Source: Otis tarda (lineage: Eukaryota > Chordata > Aves > Otidiformes > Otididae). From it: a DNA stretch of 64,000 nucleotides. How positions within the stretch are numbered: the first letter of the stretch is position 1; each line of letters opens with the position of its first letter. The position numbers and the translations under genes were made by a program. The notes under the pieces are model-generated. The model was not told the DNA's origin and made no database searches. It saw only the letters and a list, made by a program, of their open reading frames with translations. The DNA is taken from positions 372,001 to 436,000 of the forward strand of contig JAPMTP010000045.1 in assembly GCA_026413225.1 (NCBI GenBank), in the 5' to 3' direction. Below are positions 48,210 to 57,642 of this stretch, one piece after another.

Positions 48210-49040
48210 GCAGCGTGGCCCTGCCGCCCCGTCCCGTGCAAGCCTTCCCCCGGCTGCAGCGCGCTTCCTCGCTCTCGCTCCCCTCCTCTCCGATTTGCCG
48301 TGCGCATCCGTCCCTCTGCCTCTCCCCGGGAAGCTCCCAAAGGGGAACATCACCCCCGCAGGGACCAAAAGCCCTCCCGGGCCCTGCTGTACCCGGCACA
48401 GCCGCATCGGCGCGTCGAGGCGCAACCTGCGCGTCTCGCTGCCGCGTCCAGGGCCGGGGTGCCAGCCTCCGGGAAGAAGCGGGAGAACAGGGGGGCTCCT
48501 CGCCCTGGGGAGGGCACGCTGGCACCCCAACAGCCCCCCAGCCTCGGGCTTCGGGCCTCGCCGCGCCCAGCTCGGCCCTGCAGGGACTTTCCCGGCCGGA
48601 GCGAGGGGCTGCAGCAGACCGCGGCCGTGCCTTCGCCGGCGGGAGCTGCCCGCACAAAGCGCCCGACGGGCTCTGCGGGGACGCTCCGGGTCACCCCGCT
48701 CGCCCCCGGCTACTCACGCGCATCCCGGCGTGACCGTGGCCGAAGCCACCCCGCTTTCGCTCTCCCGCCCAGAAATTTCCAGGGCTCGATGCTTGCCCGG
48801 GGCCGGGCTGCCGGAGTCACGCTCCGCCGTGCGCGGCGGCGCGCAGCGCGGTCGGGTGCCTGGGACACGCCGCAGCCCCGGGGGGCTGCACCGCGGGCGG
48901 AAAAATGGGGGCCCCGTCGGCGCAGCGGCAACGCGGGGGTCCCTTGCCATCTCCACCGGCCCCAGCGCAAGGGGCCAGGGTCCCCCGTCCCCCGAGATGG
49001 GCGGGGGTCCGTTCTGCGGGGGTGCAGAGGGGACCCTGCT
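48210..49040. other. CpG-island-like DNA
   Basis: Very GC- and CpG-rich. Long open frames on both strands are compositional. A consensus donor on the minus strand near 48711-48717 (GGGATGCGC then GTGAGTAG) could mark an untranslated or very short coding first exon. No protein is recognised. Confidence 0.45.
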
Positions 49041-49765
49041 GTAAGGGGCTGGGGGACGGCATCCCCTGCAAGGTGCCGGGGAGGGGGAAAATCCCGGGGA
49101 TCCCTCCCGCAAGGAGCGCGGGTGGGGGGTGTCCCAGCCATCCCTCTGCAAAAGGCTGGGGTGGTGGGGAAGCCTCCTGCAAGGAGCTGGGGGGTGTTAG
49201 GGGGTCCCCCTGCACGGAATGGCGGGGGGTGGGGCCCTGTAAGGAGCCTGGGGGGGATCCCTCCTGCAAAGATTTAGGGGGTCCCCCTTGCAAGGAGCTG
49301 GAGAGATCCCGGGGGTCCTTCCTACAAAGAATGGGGGTGCCTCCTGCTAGACATGGGGGGTCCCTCCTGCAAGGAGCCTCGGGGGGATCTGGGGGTCCTT
49401 CTGCAAAATATGGGGGAGTCTCTCCTGCAAGGAGCTAGGGGGGTCCTGCAGGTCCTTTCTGCAAGGAGTAGGGGGATTCTTCCTGCTAGGAATGCGGGAG
49501 AGGACCTCCTGCAAGGAGCTGGGGAAGTGCTGGGGGTCCTTCCTGCAAAAAATGAGGGGGTCCCTCCTGCAAGGAGCTGTGGGGGATCCTCCAGGTCGTT
49601 CCTGCAAGGAATGAGGGGGGATCTCTCCTGCAAGGAACTGGGGAGGACCTCGGGGTCGTCCTGCAAGAAACAGCGGGGTCCCTTCAGCGAGGAGCTGGAG
49701 GGGTCCTGGGGGTTCCTCCTGCAAAAAGTGCGGGGTCTTTTCTACAAGAAGCCTGGGGGTCCTTC
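49041..49765. repeat. GC-rich minisatellite, left block
   Basis: A degenerate repeat of about 50-65 bases built on TGCAAGGAGCTGGGG followed by GGTCC. At least nine copies are visible between 49165 and 49700. The first 260 bases (49041-49300) recur at 55689-55950. Long reading frames here are repeat artefacts. Confidence 0.75.
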
Positions 49766-50519
49766 TGTTACAAGTATTACGAGTTAAAGCGAGCTGATTA
49801 TTAGTTTGCTGCTCCGCCCCTCCTATCTCGATCTGGGTATCGAGGACTTTAATCAGTAGAATTATAATCAATCCTATTATCAACCAATGATTGATAATAG
49901 CAAAATACTTAGTCAATACGACTCCGGAATATCAATATGGGGTGATTCTTGCTAACTCTAGAACTCTAGTCACATGGGTTAAATTTTATATGAAATATCC
50001 TTAGAGGGAATGGGGAGTCTTAGAACTGTTACACCACCTCGTTTATTGGAAGTTAGCCTAACGTGTCTGGGGTAGTTAGGAGAGTGGCAGAACCAGGCAC
50101 CAACTGTGCAGCTTGGGCCTTGAGCCATCACTTTCAAGCCAGAAGATTCAAGGGCAGGGCGACCTTGTTCTCAAGACTATCTAAGGAAGATTTAAGGGGG
50201 AGTTCGACCAGCGAATTCGAGGAGGGCGCTCTGACGACCCCCAAGACCACCAGAAGACCCTCGACTCAAACGACTGAGCATGCGCAAGTGGGTGGGGAAA
50301 TATTATAATGATTTATCAGAAATTTAATGTTTATGTATAACATTTCTCGTAAATCTAGTGAATATGTGTATCGAATGTGTATTTAACTGCGCTGTTGGAT
50401 CAGACAGGTGCGCACGCTGGGTGGAGCGATCCCCCGTGTGCCCAGCGCTGCAACAAAGAAGTGCCTGCTTCTGAACTTCACATTGCTGTTAAGGAGTTTT
50501 ATTCCGGATTTCGGTAACA
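49766..50519 (+). mobile_element. 5' LTR of gammaretrovirus-like element B
   Basis: About 754 bp with perfect TGTTAC/GTAACA inverted ends. Contains a TATTATAATG promoter-like element near 50300 and, in place of AATAAA, CAACAAAG near 50450. Its last 68 bases match 55621-55688. Confidence 0.7.
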
Positions 50520-50523
50520 GTTT

Positions 50524-50541
50524 TGGCGACCCAGGTGGGAC
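50524..50541 (+). other. Primer-binding site of element B
   Basis: TGGCGACCCAGGTGGGAC, four bases after the LTR end. The primer tRNA was not identified; it is neither the tRNA-Trp site of the minus-strand provirus nor the common tRNA-Pro site. Confidence 0.55.
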
Positions 50542-51859
50542 CTTGCGAGTGAGACTGGATGAGATCGAGTGTCGATCGAACTCCGGCCGGCACCGAGGCA
50601 TTCTCGGGGAGACCCATCGCTTTCGACTCACAAAGCTCCTCGCAACGTTCCCTGGAGAAAAGGGTAAGGCTCTTCTTCTTTGAAATCTGTCTGCTCTGGA
50701 TAGCCTGCCCGTAAGGCGCGGCGAAAGCTTCGCAGGGTTGGGGCTCAGGGGGTACCTGTTTGGTTTGGGAGCCTAGGCCTCTGCCTGCAAGTCATAAGCG
50801 AAAGCTATTGCTGGGTTGGACATCTGTGTATTTGGGACCATTGTCATTTGCATTTGTTTGGTTTGTGTATTTGGACAACTGTCATTTGCATTTATCTGGT
50901 ATTTGGCATTTGGTCTAAACTGTTTAAGAGTAAGAGTATGGGAAGTATTGGTAAGATTTGTACATAGCTTGGAAAGGGGCCCCAGGGTGTTTTAGAAGTG
51001 ATTTCCAAGCTGGTAATTGTTGCTTCAACGCTGTTTTTTGAAGTCTGTATGCATGTGTTGCGATGTACGGGACTTGAATGATATACAGTATTGCATTTGG
51101 GGTTTTAAACTTTTCTTGGTGACGGGATTGACTTTGTCTGTAGAACAGTGTTATTGTCTTTTTGGTACCAAAAACTCTTTTGTAAAATATGGGAAAACAC
51201 GTACCTTCTATGTCTACCTCAATGGGAGGGGAAATATGAATGAAGTCTCCACTGGGATGTGTTCTTAAACATTGGGAGGATATAAGGGGAGACCCAATGA
51301 CTAGGAAAAAAAAATTGATACAATATTTTACAGTTGATGTTATCTTGTAGAAGGGAAGGAAAGTGAGATGTGGTCCCCTATGTTGATTTGTTCTTTACTT
51401 TGAGAAATCAAGGATCCGATGGTTTTGGAATTAAAAGAAAAAAAAAAAAAAGGAAAAAGGTTGAAAAGATCTTGTTTGGCTTGTTTGGCTTGTAGTGTAG
51501 AAAGTGGTGTTTAAAATGTGGAACTGAAGAGGAAGACAGAATTCATGTGTTAAATTTCTGTGTTATCTTTATGTGTTGTCTGTAAGTGTTGATGCAGGTT
51601 TAACAAATGAAACAGTAGAAAAAGGGGGCAGAACACCGAAGCCCTGGTGGGAGCTGTAGAGTGGGACAGTTGAATGATGAGGGATTCAGTCCTGTCGCAG
51701 GGAGAACTGGAAGCCGACAAGACCAGACAGAACAAGGAGCGGCTCAAGCCCTGCCCCCCACTTGGACAAGCAGTAGGGGAACAAACCGGGGATGAGGTCG
51801 GGGTGTGGTAGAGGAATGGATAAAATAACCGCAATAGGAGTGAGATTGGGAAAATCAGT
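50542..51859 (+). pseudogene. Leader and decayed gag region of element B
   Basis: Leader and gag-position sequence between the primer site and the protease. No frame of useful length survives on the plus strand. It holds purine-rich stretches and an A-run near 51438. 51650-51860 may be the very end of gag. Confidence 0.5.
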
Positions 51860-52330
51860 GTGCAAAGCGTGAAGAATGGTGGCATTGGAAAAATGAATGT
51901 CCTTATTCTGAAAAAGAAACAAAAACCTGGCAGCAGAGCAGATGCCTTTGTCAGAGGTGCAAAGAGGACTGGGGGAGAATTCCCCAGCAGAACCCCTGGT
52001 TACAATCCAGCTGGGGACCCAAACCATGGGATTTTTTTGGTTGATAGTGGAGCTATCTATTCAGTTTTAAGTACTTGTAGAAGAAAATTGAGTAAAAAGC
52101 ATGTAGACCAAATTGGTGCCACAGGGAAAGCTGAAAAGAAATTTTTCTTTCAATCCTTAACTTTAAGGTGGGTAAACAATGGGGAATTGGCCAATTTTTC
52201 TATATACCAGAGTGTCCTGTTGCCTTATTGGGGAGAGATTTATTGAGCAAATTGAAAGCACAAATTAGTTTTTAAAACTGTGAAATTCAATTAAATATAC
52301 CCTAATCAAAAGCCAGAGAGGCAAGAATTT
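51860..52330 (+). pseudogene. pol: Protease region of element B
   Basis: The plus-strand frame 51860-52246 carries the retroviral aspartic protease signature FLVDSGAIYSVL near 52030-52065, followed by a glycine/hydrophobic flap-like part. A stop and frameshift occur where the PLLGRDLL-type motif should be (PYWGEIY). Confidence 0.65.
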
Positions 52331-53636
52331 TTATGTTACAGACAACTTCAGAGCCATGTGAAATCCCTCAAGAAGTGGACAATGCAGTAACTCCTTTGGT
52401 GTGGGCTGGCGAAGTTCCCGGACATTCAAAAGCAGCAGAACCGGTAAAGATTTTTCTAAAGGAAAGTACCAAACGGCTAAGACAAAAGCAGTACCCTTTA
52501 AAATTAGAAGCTGGAAGAGGCCTTGAGAAAATAATTGAATTTTTTTTTTTAAATATTGACTGTTAGTCAAATGTGAATCAGTATTCAATACTCCCATTTT
52601 ACCTGTGAAAAAGCCAGAAAGTGGAGAATATAGGTTAGTACAAGATTTTAATAGCAATAAATTTAATAGTTCAAGATATTCACCCCTTAGTGGCAAACCC
52701 GTATACCTTGTTGAGAGCTTTAAAAGAAAATCACAAGTGGTTCACAGTATTGGACTTATAGAATGCCTTTTTCTGTATTTCCCGTGACAAAAACAGTCAG
52801 GCATATTTTGCCTTTGAACTGGAAAATCCCACAACTGGGCAGAAGACTCAGCTCACCTGGGTAGTGCTACCTCAAGGATTTAAAAATAGCCCAACGATCT
52901 TTGGAAATCAATTGGCTAAGGAATTAGAAACACGCAAAATAATTTATCCTGAAAGACTGGTGTTGCAATACGTAGATGACATTTTAATAGCCACAGAGAA
53001 GAATATTTCAACTTGACTACTAACCTGCTAAATTTCTTGGGCCAAAGTGCTAACAGATTTTCCAAGAAGCAAGCACAGATTGGAAAAGAGACTGTCATGT
53101 ATTTGGGATTTGAAATCACACAGGGACAAAGACGACTTGGAAATGAGAGAAAAGAGGCAATTTGCTAAATGCCGGAGCCAAAAGGAGCTGCAAACATTTC
53201 TGGGAATGGCTGGCTGGTGTCACCTGTGGATTAAAGGAATCAAAGGAGGGACCCCTTGTGTGGGGACCTAAAGTTCGAAAGGCATTCCAGAATGTGAAGG
53301 CAGCTCTGATGTCCACTCCTGCTCTAGGGTTGCCTGATTTAACCAAACCCTTTGAACTGTTTGTTCATGAAAGACAACACTCGGCTCTCAGCAAAATCCT
53401 TTCTCAGAAAAATGGAGCATGAAGAAGACCGGTTGGTTATTTCTCCACACAATTGGACAATGTTAGCCAAGGATGACCAGGTTGTCTATGAGCTGTAGCA
53501 GCAACTGTCCTTCTGATTTAAGAAGCTCGTAAGCTGACAACGGGACAGCCAAGAACAGTTTATGTACCGCATATGGTACTTTCTGTTCCGGAACAGAGAG
53601 GAGGACACTGGTTATCCCCAAGCAGGATGCTCAAAC
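52331..53636 (+). pseudogene. pol: Reverse transcriptase and start of RNase H, element B
   Basis: A gammaretrovirus-type polymerase in several broken plus-strand frames: palm entry QYPLKLEAGRGLEKI (about 52495), LPQGFKNSPTIFGNQL (52867 onward), catalytic YVDD at 52969-52980, thumb and connection ([11 protein letters not shown] near 53190; [11 protein letters not shown] near 53330), then the RNase H start. Many stops and frameshifts interrupt it. The CR1 insertion at 53637 cuts the RNase H part. Confidence 0.75.
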
Positions 53637-54555
53637 ATCATAGAATCATAGAATCATAGAATGGTTAGAGTTGGAAGGGACCTTCAAAGGTCATCTAGTC
53701 CAACCCCTGCAAGAGCAGGGACATCCCTGACTAGATCAGGTTGCTCAGAGCCTCATCCAGCCTGGCCTTGAACATTTCCAGGGATGGGGCATCCACCACC
53801 TCTCTGGGCAACCTGTTCCAGTGCTCTACAACTCTCATTGTAAAAAATTTTTTTCTAATATCTAATCTAAACCTACCTCCTTCTAATTTAAACCCATTAC
53901 CCCTTGTCCTATCACAACAGGCCCTACTGAACAGCTTCTCCCCATCTTTCCTGTAGGCCCCCTTGAGGTATTGGAAGACCGCTATCAGGTCTCCCCGGAG
54001 CCTCCTCTTCTCCAGGCTGAACAGCCCCAACTCTCTCAGCCTGTCCTCATAGGAGAGGTGCTCCAGCCCTCTGATCATCTTGGTGGCCCTTCTCTGGACC
54101 CTTTCCAACTGGTCCATGTCCTTCTTGTGTTGGGGACTCCAGAACTGGACGCAGTACTCCAGGTGGGGTCTCACCAGGGCAGAGTAGAGGGGCAGAATCA
54201 CCTCCCTCGACCTGCTGGCCACGCTCCTCTTGATGCAGCCCAGGATGCGGTTGGCCTTCTGGGCTGCAAGGGCGCATTGCCCGCTCATGTTGAGCCTCTC
54301 GTCTACCAGCACTCCCAAGTCTTTCTCCTCAGGGCTGCTCTCAATCCATTCTCCGCCCAGCCTGTATTTGTGCCTGGGATTGCCACGACCCAGGTGCAGG
54401 ACCTTGCACTTGGCCTGGTTGAACTTCATGAGGTTGGCACGGGCCCACCTCTCCAGCCTGTCAAGGTCCCTCTGGATGGCATCCCTCCCTTCCAGCGAGT
54501 CGACGGCACCACACAGCTTGGTGTCATCGGCGAACTTGCTGAGGGTGCACTCTAT
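53637..54555 (-). mobile_element. CR1 LINE, 5'-truncated, with open ORF2 C-terminal half
   Basis: The 3' end is three tandem ATTCTATG units at 53637-53665. A 275-codon frame is uninterrupted from the 5' truncation point (54555) to about 53731 and includes the reverse transcriptase FADD box (SKFADDTKL) and the CR1 tail [20 protein letters not shown]. It interrupts element B's pol. The intact frame and intact terminal repeats suggest a young insertion. Confidence 0.88.
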
Positions 54556-55618
54556 CAAATTGTCCTGTTGGAACAAGATGATGTCAAATTGAAAACAACT
54601 ACAACAATAAATCCTGCCATCTTTTTAAGTTCAACAGAACAGGAAGTTCTAAGTCACGACTGTCTACAGACCATCAAACAAGTTTATTCCAGCAGAAGTA
54701 ACAGAAGAGTGAACATATTCCTGACCCAGAATTCGAGATACGTACTGATGGAAGCAGCTTCGTGAGAAACGGAACAAGATTGGCTGGATATGCAATAACA
54801 ACAACAAACTCTGTTAAAAGAAATAATATCATGGTTTGGAATCCCCAAAAGAATGTCATCAAATAGAGGTCCTCATTTTGTAGCTGAAATTATTCAAATA
54901 TTGAGCAACATTCTGGGAATTAAATTGAATTTACACACTCCTTGAAGGCCACAATCTACTAGGTAAGTAAAATTTGTCAGAAAATATCTTTAAAATGGCC
55001 TCATGCTCTTCCTTAAGCACTGCTGAGAATCAAGATTCAATCCAGATCTAAGACTAAAATTAGTCCATATGTTAATGTATGGAAAATCTTATCAGACTCC
55101 AGCCCTTGTTCAAAATGGGACTGTTCCTGGGGATAATGAAATGGAATTGTATTTGATACCCCTTGGAAGAACTCTGAATGCTTTAAAAGGATATGGAACT
55201 GCCACAGAGCCTCTTTCTTTAGATTCCCCAGTTCACCATTTTCAACCAGATCATGTGTACCTGAAAATCTGGGAATCAGAATCTCTTCAATAAAAATGGA
55301 AAGAACCATATCAGGTGCTTCTAGCAACATATACAGCCCCTAAATTTGAAAATATTGATCCTTGGATTCATTATTTGAGAGTCAAGAAGCACTGCCTCCA
55401 AAACAGAAACAATGGATTTCTAAAGAAACGTGTCATTTAAAGTTAACAGTCTCTCATTTTTAATGAATTAGACAAAATCATACCAAAATAATGAAATCTA
55501 TGCAAGGGAATTTTAGTAGTAATGTTAATAATACTTTTTGTTTTACTGATTATGGAGATTACTTAGAAGTAAATGAGACTTACTGAAAAAAATTAAAGAA
55601 ATCTCAAAGCGGGGAAAT
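54556..55618 (+). pseudogene. pol: RNase H, integrase and env remnants of element B
   Basis: RNase H sequence resumes directly after the CR1 ([18 protein letters not shown]). The integrase core end (WFGIPK...HFVAEIIQILS near 54835-54910) and a C-terminal domain (SLDSPVHHFQPDHVYLKIW near 55210-55270; KEPYQVLLATYTA after it, with Glu in place of the usual Gly of GPY) follow. Stops are frequent. After 55440 only about 180 bases of unrecognised, possibly env, sequence remain, so env was almost wholly deleted. Confidence 0.65.
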
Positions 55619-55688
55619 GAAATAAAGAAGTGCCTGCTTCTTACCTTCTCATTGCTGTTAAGGAGTTTTATTCCGGATTTCGGTAACA
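55619..55688 (+). mobile_element. 3' LTR remnant of element B (R/U5 end only)
   Basis: About 70 bases, AATAAAGAAGTGCCTGCTTC to TTTCGGTAACA, matching the end of the 5' LTR. U3 is deleted. It keeps AATAAA where the 5' LTR has CAACAAAG. Confidence 0.75.
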
Positions 55689-56130
55689 TAAGGGGCTGGG
55701 GGACGGCATCCCCTGCAAGGTGCCCGGGAGGGGAAAATCCCGGGGATCCCTCCCGCAAGGAGCGCGGGTGGGGGGTGTCCCAGCCATCCCTCTGCAAAAG
55801 GCTGGGGTGGTGGGGAAGCCTCCTGCAAGGAGCTGGGGGGTCCCCCTGCACGGAATGGGGGGAGGGGGCTGCAAGGAGCCTGGGGGGGATCCCTCCTGCA
55901 AAGATTTAGGGGGTCCTTCCTGCAAGGAGCTGGGGACGTCCTGGGGGTCATCTTGCAAAAAAAAGAGGGGGTCCTTTCCGCAAAGACCTGGGCGGTTCCC
56001 GCAGGTTCTTCCTGTGAGGAATCGGGGGGGGTGTCCCTTCAGCCAGGAGCCTGGGATCTCTCCTGCTAGGAGCTGGGAGGGGACTGGGGTCCTTCCCCTA
56101 AGGTCTGGGGGTCCCCCGCAATCCCCCCCG
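55689..56130. repeat. GC-rich minisatellite, right block
   Basis: The first 260 bases repeat 49041-49300 closely. More TGCAAGGAGCTGGGG-type units follow to about 56100. Element B is thus flanked by long direct repeats of host sequence. Confidence 0.75.
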
Positions 56131-56137
56131 CACTCAC

Positions 56138-56403
56138 TGTCGGAAGAACCGCTCCACGGCGCGCAGCTGCCGCCGGCTGCACTCCCGCAACTCCCCGGCG
56201 GGGCTGAACACCCGCCGGCCGCCCCCCGGCCGAGCCCTCGCCCCCCAGCGGGCCCACCGGGCTCCCCGCTCCCCGCTCCGGGTTCCGCCGCCCCGACAGC
56301 TCCTCCGCCGCCGCCGCTGTCCGGGTGGCCCCCGCCCCGCCTGCGCCCACCCGCTGCGCCTCCCCCCGCAGCCCCGGGGCTCTCCCAGGGATGCTGCTGC
56401 CAC
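56138..56403 (-). CDS. EFHD2: EFHD1/EFHD2-like first coding exon
   Basis: Minus-strand frame from ATG at 56401-56403 to a consensus donor (CGACA then GTGAGTG) at 56137/56138, 88 codons plus two bases. An Ala/Gly/Arg-rich low-complexity N-terminus is followed by RRVFSPAGELRECSRRQLRA and VERFFRQ. These align in position and pattern with the RRVFNPYTEFKEFSRKQ segment that precedes the first EF-hand in human EFHD2 (swiprosin-1), though only about 40% of residues match. The CpG-rich setting suits a first exon. No EF-hand exons were found leftward in the window, where retroelements and further FHAD1 units follow. It could be an isolated duplicated exon, or the gene may be split or misassembled. Confidence 0.5.
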
Positions 56404-57642
56404 CCCTTGGGATCACGGCCTTCTCCAGCCCCCTCTCAACGCATCCACAGACCCCGGCCCCCCTCCCAGCTCCATCCCTCGGCTACGGGGCGTGGGGGGC
56501 CCAGGGTGGGAGGCAGGCAGTGCCCACCCCAAACCCATCCCTTGCACCCCCAGATGATGCCCGCAGCACAAGGGTCAACCTATGTGGGCACACAAGGATG
56601 CACCTTGTCCCCAAAATCAGCCCAGTCCTGCCCATGGAGGGGAGCCCTCGCCAGATTTAAGGGGGAAACATGGGATGCATCCATAACCAGAGCCCTGCGG
56701 CACGGCCGCTCGCCCCCTGCTCAAAATTGGGCATCGGGCACCGGCCGTCGCACAGCCCGGGGTGCCCCTGGGGAGGCCCTGCCAGAAAACGTGCCCACGG
56801 ACGTTTCTGCGTCAGCAAGCCACAGCCCCTCTGTGCTGCTTTTAGGCTTTTTCATCCCATTAAAAAAGAAAAAAAATAAATATAACAAACCCTCAAAACC
56901 CCCCGCCGGGGCTGCGCTCACATCCACATTAGCCTCGGCTGAAAGGAGCTGCAGAGGCCTCGGCACAGCCTGCTCCGCGCGATGCGAGGGCAGAGCGGCT
57001 GCAGGGGCCACGTGCGCTCGAGCTGCCCGCTCCCTGCACAGACCCCCACCCCAAAACGCCGCTGCTCCCCAGAAACCAGGCTCTGCTCTCGCCCTCGGGA
57101 ACGCAAACGGTGGCGGCAGGGCTGCATCTGATCGTGACGGCGGGCGAGCGAGCCCGCGTCAGTGCCGCATCCCCGCTGACCGGGACTTGGCTCTCCTCTC
57201 ACCCGGCCGCTGTAACACATGGGCACGGCCGACGTGGCTCTTCTTCCTCCCTGCCCAATACCACATGGCAGCTCGTTCCAGCGTTCTTGGCATCCCACGT
57301 CCCACGTTTCCCAGGCTCCAGCTTCCCTGGGACGCGGTGGGGACGGGGGGTCACGGGATTTGCACTCGTATGGGGACAATTCCGTACATACACGCACACA
57401 GGAAAAAAAAAATAAAACACCAGGCTACAGTAACTCAACTTTTTCTAACAACAAAAACCGCACTATTACAGAAAACAAAGGTCCTACACACACCAGAGTC
57501 ACGCCAACGGGCCCAAAAATCTACGAGTCTCCTCAAAACAAACCCACACCTCGTTCGGCATCCAAAACTAGAGAGTCCACAGCGCAATGATCCATGCCTG
57601 CTGTAGGCCTTCACCTTCCAAAGGCCCACATGCGGCCCCCTC
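56404..57642. other. Intergenic region between EFHD-like exon and FHAD1-like copy d
   Basis: CpG-rich near 56404-56500 and 56900-57250, with an A-rich stretch at 56860-56890 and at 57400-57415. Probably holds the EFHD-like promoter and the ancestral FHAD1 3' untranslated region. No clear minus-strand AATAAA was found and no further coding is recognised. Confidence 0.5.

Noticed and set aside
55720..57606. 628-codon plus-strand frame, and 418-codon plus-strand frame at 48021-49277
   Set aside because: Both pass through LTR, minisatellite and CpG-island DNA. Composition explains the lack of stops.
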